A DNA stretch of 64,000 nt, taken from assembly GCA_013176395.1 (NCBI GenBank), contig JABMLP010000023.1, positions 372,001-436,000 of the forward strand, read 5' to 3'. Positions 20,937 to 31,700 of the stretch are shown one piece after another. Made by a program: the position numbers and the translations under genes. Below the pieces are notes generated by a model. The model had not been told where the DNA came from. It searched no databases and saw only the letters and a program-made list of their open reading frames with translations. Position 1 is the stretch's first letter. Each line of letters opens with the position of its first letter. The stretch is from Venturia oleaginea (Eukaryota > Ascomycota > Dothideomycetes > Venturiales > Venturiaceae).

Positions 20937-23900
20937 TCAACTTGGTTCACGTCGAAGATCTATCAGTGGCCCGTTAGCCGTGTTGCTAGGAAAGCCACGA
21001 CCCTTGTCCCCATGACCCCATCCAGGTCCACTCTTCGCCATCAGGCCAGTGAACGCGGCTTCTCTTTCTACAGCATTGTATCGTCTCCCCTTGAAACTCC
21101 TGCTGCGATTGTGGCCACTAGAGACGGTAGCGTTGCGTTGGATACCGGAGCTTGTCGATGGCCTCGCTTTCCACTGGTTCGCACCTGGCAGTTGAATTGG
21201 GATCTCGATATTGTCTGGAATAGCGTCAACAAGGCCGCCTTCGGGAAATTGTTCAGGCTTGAAGCCTTTTCCCTTTCTGAAATGCTGTGGAGGTTCGCGG
21301 TACTGTGGTGTCAAGTCTACAAGGGGCTTGGGCTTGGGACCATGGCGGATCGAACCACCATCGATAGAGTTACGCCGGTGCATTGTGCGATTGGATCGTT
21401 GGGAAGCGCTGCGATTTAACCCACTTGAATTATTGGCGCTATCTGATGCTTGTAAAGCCTGTTGTCGTTCTTCGTATGTCTGTCCAAGAAGGCTATTCGG
21501 GTTAAATGCAGCTTCGCCGCTTTGTTGACTATTCCAACTCGGTTTGGTACGGTGATTGGACTGGCCGCTGTCGTGCACGCCCTTCTTGTAAGTGACAGGT
21601 GGGTGATTCCTTCCTTTCTGGCCGACATAAGGCTGCCTCGTGGTTTGATCTCTCGAATGCCCTTGCGCCGAGGGCATGCCAGGTAGCAGTCCCAATGTAG
21701 CCAGCGGTCTGTCATCCCCAGAGAACGAATAACTACGCCTGCTTGGGTAGGGACGCCCTACAGGCGCCTCCTTCGCAAAGCTCTCAAAATCCAATCCCGT
21801 GGTGTTGAAAGTGCCCAAAGCATAATAAGAATCACGATTGCCACTACGGGGGACTTGCGGTTCATCAGACTTATCCTTGAGTGGACCGCTCTTTACTTCT
21901 TTTTGTTCACCTTTCGATGCTTTACCTTCGCCCATGACGTTGTAAATATACCAACTGCGCCAGCTTTGTATGGTCGAGAAGAATGAATCTGCGACGCGCT
22001 TGTCGTTGGAGCAGAAGTAATGTATGAAGTTGGTCAACTCCTCGAACATGCTCGACTTTTGTTGAGACTTGACACAGTAACAGTATTTCTTGGGCGGTCT
22101 GACGACTCTCTTCTTCCAATGTTGAGTAGGTGTGTACATCTCAAAATCTGTGAGATGGCAGATGTTGTTTGCGTCTTTGCCAGCCTCATTCTTGGCCATA
22201 ATGATCTGACCATCTTCGCGCAAAGTGACCCAGCGCTTGTCCCACTTGTTTGCTTTCGGAGAGTAGTACAACCACCAGGATTGAGTTTCAGGCCTAGATT
22301 CGAGGTTAGCATGGCAATCTCATACCAACAGTAAGGCGATGGTACGGTAGAGTTGTCAATTCATCTCTCCCTCTTCCGTCTTGGAAGTCAAAGTTACATC
22401 TCAAAATCGACTCTCCCACGTCAGAAACGGCATTGAGGAAATTCTAGCAATTTGTCACATCAAATCGCCAGAATTTCCGCAACATTCATCTCGACTTAGA
22501 AACGATCAACCGTTTTACAATTCAATTGAGTGATAGAGATCGACGGCTGGCGTGACATTGTGTTGTCATCAATCTTAACTTCGAACTGAATTCTCCTTGG
22601 GAGAAGTTTGCAGTTGGATGGAGCCCAATAAGTTCGTATTTCAGAGTAGAAAAGTCTACATACCTTTCTTTTGGAGCAAAATCTTTGTACAGCTCGTTAT
22701 TCAACCCGGCGTCAGAAGGGACGATCAGAAGGGAATGTTGTGTATCTGCGTCCCATGAATTGATCACATTTCTTACAGGCTCATACATTCGCAGAGGTCT
22801 CTGAACGCCGCATTTGGTGAAGTCTTCATACATGACTGCTGTCCTTGGATCAGGGCATTCTGACATTACTGTCGCCGTAGAGCGGATGAGCTGTAGGGCT
22901 GAGGTCGTTGGTGTAAAGGGTAGGTCGATGGATTTCTTTCCACATTGGATTCTCACTCGGCGTTCACCGTGGTTGGAGGCAGACACTGGCGCATCTGTAA
23001 GTGGGACGATGCCTTTGCCTCCCGGCTTGATCATAGGCATCTCAGGAGCAGCACTCTTCTTTGCGCTACTTAGAAGACCTGAGAGTTTAGGCGGGGAAGC
23101 ATGACTAGTCCTTGGACGCACATGGTCGGCTGGCTTTGGTGGTGAAGAAGAATCGTGATGCCTGCGCTTGAAGAGTCCTCCCAGCTTAGGCACAGTATGT
23201 GGTAATGAGGTGGGCGATGTAATGATATCGGCTGTATCGAGTGGTGGACTGGTGCTGTATTCTTCCCTGATCGGCGCCCTGACATCTATCGGTTTAGGTT
23301 GCGAAATGTCCTCTTTCTTCAAGCGTCTCAACTTCTTCCGCCGTTCTGCATCTTCGCGACCATCCCGTCTCTTTGCCTCGGCCTCTTCTTTCACGCGACG
23401 CTGTTCGTTGGCAATCTCGTCACGTTTCCGTTGTTCCTCTTCTTCTGCTTCACGAACCATTCTGTCTTTTTCGTCTTGTTCCCTCTGCAGTCTCTTTCGC
23501 TCAAACTCGGCAGCCTTGTGTTTTGCCTCCCGATCAGCGCGCTGTTGTGCTTTGATTTTGTCGTAGCGTGCCTGCTCTTTCGCCATCATGGACTCTCCCT
23601 CGGCAGGACCAGCCATTTCGTCGCTCCTTTGGCCATATTCCTGGTTGCGACTGGAGGTAGTAGGTCTTCTTGGTGTTCTCGAGGACGCATTGCCGCTGTT
23701 TTCTCTTCTCGAAGACGAATTGCGGCTGTTTTCTCTTCTCGAAGACGAAGGTGGAGGCTTCTGCTCATTTCCAGCATTCGATCGCTTGCGCTCAGTGGTG
23801 GGCACTTGGAGTATTGCTTGACTGAGAAGCTCAGGAACTGGTTCGCATCGAGGCCGTTCTGCTCCTATGTGATTTGATTGAGACACAGGAGCCGAGCGAT

Positions 23901-24093
23901 GGTAACGAGATCGACTCCTTTGGACCCGGTTGCTTTGTCCGTTTTCAGGTATGGCTTGAGGAATCGAGGGGACAGGAGGAGGAGTTATCGATGCTGCACT
24001 CTGCGATTCGCTCGATTCGGCCTTGCGCACAGATTTGTAACGCGATGGAAGTCTGCCCTCGGAGGGCATAGGGTTCAGTCCATCACTGGCCAT
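20937..24093 (-). CDS. RA and PH domain scaffold protein
   Basis: Exons 24093-22664 and 22293-20937, joined by a 370 bp GTATGT to CTAG intron in phase (KER to PETQSWWLYYS); 928 residues to the TGA at 20939-20937. Layout: a disordered basic/Ser-rich N-terminus; a long charged coiled coil (KAAEFERKRLQREQDEKDRM onward, about 190-270); a linker; a Ras-association-like domain at about 375-465 (ERRVRIQCGKKSIDLPFTPT, SLLIVPSD); a PH domain from about 480 (WWLYYSPKANKWDKRWVTLR, FEMYTPT, FEELTNFIHYFCSND); then a long disordered tail. RA-PH tandems typically link small GTPases and phosphoinositides to the cortex; the role here is inferred. The tail is cut by a TGA after PLIDLRREPS, but the same frame continues open beyond it. 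Confidence 0.8.
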
Positions 24094-24665
24094 TTCAGCG
24101 CGAGTGATTCCGGGTCACTGGCTATCTAGTGCCATGTCTCTGCGGGAGGTATATATTATGTTGGTGAAGAACAACGGCGAAGATTAGCCGCACCCCAGCC
24201 CCCTTGCTGCATTACTTCAGCCTCCTAGTTGCATCAGGCTACACACGAATCAATTTCCCAGGCTTCTTCCAGGCCTTGTTGTTGCATAGACGGCCCTTCT
24301 TTACATGCCACATTGCCCATCTACACAATTATGGAGTTCCTTATGCACGCGACGAGGTGGTGATATTACCTGTAACTCGGCCAGTTTCATTGTACTGTGA
24401 CGCAGGTTGACGGGCATTCGTCGAGGCAGGAGCTATTCTATACATAATGGATGATACTCAGGACTTGTCCATCCCATCTCCAACAATCGTCCCATCTCCA
24501 ACAATCATCCCCTCTTCAACAATCATCCAATCATCCCGCACTCTCTTTCGATAGCCCTCAGCCAGATCAACAGCCTTAGCGCTTGGCTTCTCCACGCAAA
24601 TCTCCGCCTAACCCCCGTGTTCGTACGGGCCCTGGAGAGCCCGATGATTGGCTGAGTCCCTGAGG
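24094..24665. other. Divergent intergenic region with tandem repeat
   Basis: Shared upstream region of the RA-PH and GT25 genes. It contains a short imperfect tandem repeat (24475-24537) but no supported gene. Confidence 0.55.
24475..24537. repeat. Imperfect 15-18 bp tandem repeat
   Basis: About four copies of a unit like CCCATCTCCAACAATCGT, with drift to CCCCTCTTCAACAATCAT. Located about 130 bp upstream of the GT25 start codon. Confidence 0.8.
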
Positions 24666-26022
24666 ATGGAATGTCGTCGCCGGGACCTGGGACTTCTCGC
24701 CACCTGCGCCCTTGCATTTTTCCTTTACTTCAATCTCCGACAGCTGCACCACACAATATCCACTTCGTCGCCGTTGCACCAATATCTGGTGCCAGAGGAT
24801 CGCCATGACATCCCAATCAATCTGGACAACGGTCCAACCAACGCGACTCTCGGCGTACGTTTCTTCCACAAGCAAAGAAGCAACCCCAAAGCTGTCTGCC
24901 AAGTGTTTGAGCTTCGAACAAAGGCTGACTTTTTGCATGCAGTTTGGAGGAATCATCGCTGTCTCTAAGAAAGACACGCACAGACGCTCGTCACTCCTCC
25001 ATGCTGCCAATCTGACTGGCATTGACATTCTGATCCCGGATCAGCCCATATGGACCGATTCCGATGTCGAAAGCATCAAGACGAAGAAATTTTCTGTGAT
25101 ATCGCGTGGGTCTGCAATGGCATGGCTCGGACATTTGAACGCGTTGAAATGGTGCGTGAATCGTGCACTACATGCCACAGAGTGTGGTACACCATCTGTA
25201 AATGACACGACGCTAACTAAGATCCCCAGGTTCGTTGAGTCAGGACTGTCTTCGGCTCTGATCCTTGAAGACGATGTTGACTGGGATATCCACCTCCGCA
25301 TTTACCAAATTCCACTCGTAGCAAAAGCTATTCGCAACCTCGTCAGTGCCTCTCAAGACAATCCAGATGATTCATACGCCGCACTCCGTCGAGGAAATCG
25401 ACCACAAACTTACTGGGGAGACCTGAAGTCATGGGAGATCCTCTACTTAGGCCATTGCGGCGATTATTTTGATCTCAAGTTCTGGCCTGAACTACCGCAT
25501 GAGATCTTCACTGACGAATCTCTACCACCACTCCAACGGATGCATCCAGATACTGAGGACTGGTTAAGAGAGGTGGGAATCCAGCACATGGAACGTATGG
25601 TACATAGGTCAAAGAAGCCTTTGTGCAGTTTTGCATACGCAGTGACGAGGGAGTCCGCCCAACGAATTTTAAGAGAATTATCGACAGAGGAACAGAACCA
25701 TGGCACATGGGCCTACGATGTGCGGCTCCTAGAGGCATGCCGAGATCTCGGCTGGAAATGCTGGAGCGCCAGTCCAGAAATGTTCCACCATAAAGACGAA
25801 GGCGATAGCGACATCACGAAGATTAATGGTAAGCCTTTATTCCCAGCCAGTATCACGGACGGCGGTACGACCCCGAATATTGCGTGTGGCGCAAGAAACG
25901 AAGCCTTCCTCACCATTGATCCTGACATGCTCCACAAGATCAAGGAGATGTCCCGGGATCCAGCGTTGTGTCTGTCGACAGCGATGAAAGATCACAATAA
26001 TCCTCTGCGAGGAAACAAGTGA
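24666..26022 (+). CDS. GT25-type glycosyltransferase, type II membrane protein
   Basis: Exons 24666-24854, 24943-25151, 25230-26022. The first junction gives ATLG|FGGIIAVSKKD. The second intron is 78 bp (a multiple of three, with CTAACTAAG) and would be silently retained in an unspliced reading; removing it gives ALKW|FVESGLSSALILEDDVDW. The product is 396 residues. A signal anchor sits at about residues 8-24 (LGLLATCALAFFLYF). The catalytic region follows the glycosyltransferase family 25 order: SRGSAMAWLGHLNALKW, LILEDDVDWD (the DxD-like metal site), CSFAYAVTRESAQRILREL, WAYDVRLLEACRD, then SPEMFHHKDEGDSDI. Expected to act in the Golgi on glycans; donor and acceptor are unknown. Confidence 0.85.
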
Positions 26023-26928
26023 GCGAAATCCTGGAACGATATGTTGTTTATGAGCGGAGTATTATACCAAGTTGTCTTGAAATAGCAAGGCGTTAATCGT
26101 TGCAGGAGTCTTGGGATGGCCATATTATGCCTTGATAGATTTGAAGCTATATATACCCTAAGATATTGAGCGGAAGAAAAGAATCATCGTTATTGAAAAA
26201 GAGTTCATTAGGCTAGTTCCGGAGAAGAAGGATATAGCCGAGCCGTGACTTCTGTAGAAATGCACATATTTTTGGCATGTCGTCTTCCCACTTCCGCTAT
26301 GACATCTGTCATCTGTCATTCGTCGCTCTAATTTTTAACTTGGCTGTTCCGTGGATTGTCCACGACTTCGCTCTGAGCAGATTGGCCCTTGAAGGGTAAT
26401 GGAGTTTGCGTGCGTGGCTGTCTCTATTCTAAACTGGCCGGGCTGATCTTATACCTCCAACTACCGGCAGTACATGTCTGGCAACAGGAGTCAGCGAGAA
26501 TGTTTTCAACTCTGAGTGAGCGGGTGAGTGAGTAAGTGAGTGAGAGATGATTTCCTAGGATTGAAAAGAGGAAAGAGAAAGCCTGTCGGTTTCAAGCCTT
26601 TAATCACGGATTGAGGACTACCGAAACGGCATCGGAGGCATCTTGGGGGAATGGCTTGCTAGGGTTTGTTTTGGGTGTCGGACGAGTTATGCAAGAAAAG
26701 AAAAGAAAGTTGATCGGTGGTTTGGAGTCAGTGGGATAATGATAAATGACTATGGTCTTCTTGCGGATGGATGCTTGGAAAATGATGGAGCAAACAAGGC
26801 TGCCAGCCTCGCTCGTATCGTAAGCTTCCATTTGCCAAATGCGGACTAGTGACGGGACGTCGTGTTCCTCCTCCACCACCATAGATGAAGATTGAGTGAC
26901 AAGATCTATCCAACAACGCAATGTAGCA
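26023..26928. other. Intergenic, no supported gene
   Basis: Contains a short GTGA microsatellite and the upstream region of the DUF1279 gene. Minus-strand ORFs at 26604-27087 overlap that gene and look like antisense reading. Confidence 0.55.
26513..26546. repeat. (GTGA)n microsatellite
   Basis: Imperfect GAGT/GTGA run: GAGTGAGCGGGTGAGTGAGT and onward. Confidence 0.85.
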
Positions 26929-27662
26929 ATGTTTCCGCACGCGAGTCTCGCTGTGCGGAGACGGCATTTCTTCCCTCGCAATGTCTTCCTGCGTAGATAC
27001 GTGGCTACAAAAGCGACGCCTCAATCGCGGATTGACCGGATAAACGCAAAGCGTAAGATATCTATCCCCTCCCCTCTCTTTCCCCAACCCAACCCAAACC
27101 TCTTGAACTCATCCGAGTACAAACCCACGTCGAAACTGATATTGACACGCTCCTAGTACCCAAATCCCTCCACCGCTACACAACCCCGCTCTCCACCGCC
27201 CCGATATCACATCTGACATCCTTCCTCCTCCTCCACGAAATAACAGCCATCCTCCCCCTCCTAACCCTCTTCGTCACATTCCACTACTTCCCCCTCGCCC
27301 TCCCCACCTCCATTACAAACTCCCCCGCCGTCACCGAGGGCGTCGAAAAATTCGCCAGATATTTCAAGAGGAAGGGTTGGCTGGGCGAGAGCGTTGTGCC
27401 TGAACCTGATGAAGTGGGGGATGGAGCGGGAAGTCCAGATGGCGAGACTTGGAATGTGGGGGCTGATGGGATGAAGGTAGTAATGGAGGTTGGTACGGCA
27501 TGGGCTATTGTCAAGTTGCTTTTACCTGTTAGATTGGTGGGGTGTGTGTGGCTTACGCCGTGGTTTGCTAGGGTTGTTGTGCTGCCTTTTACGAGGGTTG
27601 TGGGGAGGGTGATGGGGAAGAGGAGGGATGTGGTTGGTAAGGGGAAGGATGTTGTGAGATGA
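26929..27662 (+). CDS. DUF1279 (FAM210-like) mitochondrial inner-membrane protein
   Basis: Exons 26929-27052 and 27157-27662, joined in phase by a GTAAGA to CTCCTAG intron; 209 residues. The N-terminus MFPHASLAVRRRHFFPRNVF is Arg-rich, without acidic residues, a typical mitochondrial presequence. The DUF1279 core starts at about residue 60: APISHLTSFLLLHEITAILP then LLTLFVTFHYFPLALP. A helix with VGTAWAIVKLLLPVRLVGCV ends the domain, followed by a short basic tail. Animal FAM210A/B and fungal relatives are mitochondrial membrane proteins of poorly known function. The start at 26929 is chosen because the frame upstream offers only a GTG. Confidence 0.8.
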
Positions 27663-28763
27663 ATTGAAATGAGGTGGATGGACTTGATATGTGATGTAGA
27701 TGGAGGGGCTGAGTAGAGTAGGTCGAATATGCTCATATCGTCCGAGTGCATGCATATCATGGCTGCGATCGAATTCACATTGGAGAGTTGGGTGATGTGG
27801 GGACCGTCGATTCGGAATTATATCGCTTCCCACTTCAGACACGTCTTTATCGAATATCCTGAAGTAAGAGGGGGATATACAAATACTCGAAATGGCGTAC
27901 CAGCATGGCAATAATACAGATTTACTCGGTAAAAGAGGAGTCATGTATATTACGGTTGAAAATAACACCATCCACAAGCTTTACAACATGGAATGTCACA
28001 GAGGTTGTGAATAATATCATATTCAATGCGAAGCTAACATACATTCCACTTTCAAGACCTATTCTGGCAAGCCGGGATATAGGTGTGGCAAGACTCCAAG
28101 CGCTACAGTCGTGACTACGATTGAACCCTGAACATGTTGAAGCAGTTGTAAGAAGTTCGGGTGCAATCACCCCAATCAGAAGGAGATCTGGCTCGACCGC
28201 AACGCTTTCAGTATGCTACACACGAGTATATACCGGACAACATGTCCAATTCCTACTTCCGTCGGTATATCTCATCACAGTATCGAAACCGGTTACTGTG
28301 CCTTTAACGGGCTCGTGATTTACAATAAAGCTAAAATCTTTACAATGTCTACGTAAAGAGTATAAAGAGTAACCAGTACCAAAGCAGGACTCAACAAGGT
28401 ACTAATCCATCAACAACCAAAAAAAAAACGAGTGTCATGAATTTAAAGCCACGAACCAGAGGTCTAGGTATCTACGGTATATATCCGATCCCAATTCTAT
28501 CATTCCATCCATTCAAAGAATATTCCTAATTCGAAAAATCCTCCCACACTCCTTTCCTAAAGAAGAAGAAAAAAAAGATCCCAACAACACATCACAAATA
28601 CCATGAATAATACTTTAAAAATTAAAAAACGAACGCTTCGTTTTTCGTAACTGTGGGTCATATTCTAAACCACCCCCCTCTCTCTTTGCACAAGATATGT
28701 CCAGCTGGAGGGTGGGTCATGTCTACTATTCTCGCTCGCTCAAAAGGGATATAAACATCACAT
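27663..28763. other. Convergent intergenic region, AT-rich
   Basis: About 1.1 kb between the DUF1279 and glucan-synthase stop codons, with poly-A/T runs around 28420 and 28565-28650. The 164-residue minus ORF at 27284-27778 is antisense to DUF1279. No gene supported. Confidence 0.55.
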
Positions 28764-31700
28764 CTAGGGTTTCGATAATTGCGCTTTTCGGAAAAATTTG
28801 AAGTAGCCCACGCAAATTACCTGAGAGCATGTTAGTTTGAGGTAAGAGAGGAATGGGGGCAGTGGGAACATACCAATTGGCAGATCAGCGCTATCCAGAA
28901 GACGGCCTTTGTACCGCCGGCAGCGAGGTTGGGAAAGACATCGCCAGGACCGATCTTGTCTGGCGCGGTGGCTCTCGCAAGAATCGTTATGAATGCTCCG
29001 ATGATTTGAGATACAACGAAGACGAAAATGAGATGGAATCTGCTTTCTGTTAGCGTCTTGAACTTTGTATGGGCACTCCAGTGGACTTACCTCGTGAGTG
29101 TCATCAACAAAATCATTCCGAATCCAACATTCTGCAGAGCGGCAAGGGTACCGAGCCAAAGCCAGATACCACGACTAATCAAGGCACCGGCGATTGGTCC
29201 AGCCCAAGGAATGTGGTTTCCGAGTCCCGAGATTCCCCAAAGCATCTGACACCAAGCTGGTGCACCGAGAGCAATAGCGAAGATTGGGATGATCCAGGTA
29301 TGCGATTTGGACAATCGTCCGAGGATGAGAAGACTGGCCGCCCACACGATAACGAAGAAGAACAGGATGAGGAGAATGAGAGCCCAAACTGGTGCTACCT
29401 TGGACGACCAGAGGAAGGTCCAGTTTCGACCGTAGTTGGTGGAAAGCCAGTATCCTTGCAGAACGACCATCAGCCAGAACCAGATGGCAATTCCCTTCTT
29501 GGCCATTGCTTTGTAGAAAGAGGGGACGACACCCGGCTTTTGTCGGTAATAGTCAGGGAGACCAAAGAAGACGGCGGCGCCAACACCGAAGAAGAGGAGT
29601 GCAAGGAGGATACATATTGGGAAGATGACTTTTGGCGAAGGATCGCTCGTCAAGGTGTCACCTCTAGAAATGGAAACTCCTAGTCCCCAGAGGAAGGTGA
29701 TGAACAATTGCTGGGTCCCGGAAATCACGACAGCTCTCCAGGCCCAAACTTGGGTAGGAGTACCACCTTCAGTACCAAAGTTGAGGGAGAAGTAGAAGGA
29801 GCCCGCGGCAGAGCCGAAAGAGTATAGACCGCTGCAAATATTCTGCAACCAGCCCTTGGTTACAGAATCGTCGACATAGACGGAGGCGGCCAAGAAGATG
29901 AGGGCGAGACCGAAGAAACCGAAAGGTGCGGACAGGACCCAAATCGACTGAGCTCGGCGATAGAGGATCCAAAAGCAGAGAGAAGCACCCAGATAGATAC
30001 TGCACAAAGTGTACAGTTGAGAGGCGGACTCTCCCTGAGCGCCTGTAAGCAAAGTGATTTGCAAGGAACTGATCGAAGCAAGTTGTCCAAAGGCAAGAAG
30101 AAAACAGTAGATATTCCACGTGCCGATTTTACTGGCCATCAGTCTCTTCAAGCGATCAGGAGCTTCGTAGTCTTCACCAAGAATGTCTCGGTATTCACTC
30201 AAAGACTCTCTTCGTGAGACGTCATTTCCAGGTTCGTCGTGGACAACTGTAGAAGAAGAAGACCAGTCCCTCTTTAGAGAAGCCGTGTGGTATTTGTTGA
30301 ACCAGTCCTTTTCACTGTTGACGATGTAATCGTCAATGGTGTCTCTGCTTGTATTTTTCGATGACTTGAGGTCCATGTTGTCGAGTTGCGTCGAAAGACG
30401 TTCAAAGTATTTGCCCTTCGAGTCATTGAACGCCGGAGTCACTGACCGTGAAGTTCTGGGTCTGCTCGGATCGGGCACTTGGAGGCTGGCACCACCTGTT
30501 GGAGAAGGCGGCCGTGAGACGCCTGGAGAGTTGGGAAGGCTGTTCAAGTCTATCACCGAGGTTGCGGCGGACATCATTGGGGAAGAGGGTCTGGTCGAGG
30601 CAGCGCTAGGTCCAGCACTTGGTCGAGGGCTTCTGAACCCGGTCATCATCGATAGACTTGCAGAAGAAGCATTGTTGATTGAGGTAATCAGGCCAATTCC
30701 CGATGGGTTGAGGGCAACTCTTTCAGACTTCTTGATCGAAGTGGAATACAATTCTTCCAGGCCTAGAAATCACATATTAGTCGTCGAGCTTTAGTACAAG
30801 TGACCATACTACACACCTTCGATCCATTGAGCAACAGGAAATCTTTGAACTACAGAATAAGCTCGCATCATAGCTCTAGTTTCATAGTCTGAAGCAAGAG
30901 CAGCATTTATTGCGGAATGAAATTGCTCCAGAAGATGCTTTGGAGTCATGGACTCAACGGTAAACCTGGAGATATAGCATATTAGCATCGATCACAATGT
31001 CATCGCGTTACCGACAGCACATTAAAGGTGAGAAGGTTCACATACCACCAACCAGGCATATGGCCGAAGCCACCCACGCGACTGCCTACACAGAGCGCAC
31101 CTTTGCGACCAAACTCTACGGCTACCAGACCGAAGGGCTCGTCACGAGAAGGCATCAACGCAAATTCAGCGCCGCTGAAGATATAAGGCGGAAGTGCGGT
31201 GAATTTAGGTGCCGAATATACTCGTCCCGGAAATTGGACCATGAGCTTCTCGAGTTTAAGAGCGGCAAACTTCCCATGGAGATCGATGACTGGGCCAACA
31301 CAGATAAGCTGGGCCTTTGGGTTCTTAGCAAGAATTGATGGAAACGTGTCGGCGATCAAGTCGATTCCCTTCTGCTGACTCCAACGACCAACGAAGATGA
31401 ACAATTCGGCCTGTGTATACTCGTTAATGTCTGAGATACTGGATGCAAAAGTGCTAATTACCTGCGGGTCTATAGTCAAGCCGGCCCATTCCTGTGCTTG
31501 CCGTCGATAAGCTGGTCTCTTCTCTTCCTCGGCAACATCGATGTGTACACTTCGGCGCTTCAGATTCTTATCCCAAGGCGCAGTATCGGTCGGATCTGGG
31601 TTAGGGAGAGATCCAATCTTGTCTAGACACCAAAAGATAGGGTAACGTGCCAGAGAACGTTTCCCGTACTTCTTGGAAACACCAACAGCGCCGAAACCCT

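Noticed and set aside
23168..23877. Plus-strand ORFs of 132 and 192 residues rich in Ser/Phe/Cys
   Set aside because: Antisense of the charged coiled-coil region of the RA-PH gene.
24712..26022. Continuous 436-residue ORF reading of the GT25 gene
   Set aside because: It ignores a phase-0 first exon with the membrane anchor and retains a 78 bp intron whose removal restores the conserved KW-FVESGLSSALILEDD context.
27284..27977. Two minus-strand ORFs of 164 and 151 residues
   Set aside because: They are antisense to DUF1279 and its 3' flank, have no domains, and are rich in Pro/Ser/His.
1..28000. A secondary-metabolite cluster combining the P450, SDR and amidinotransferase
   Set aside because: No backbone synthase, no local regulator, and housekeeping-type genes lie between them.
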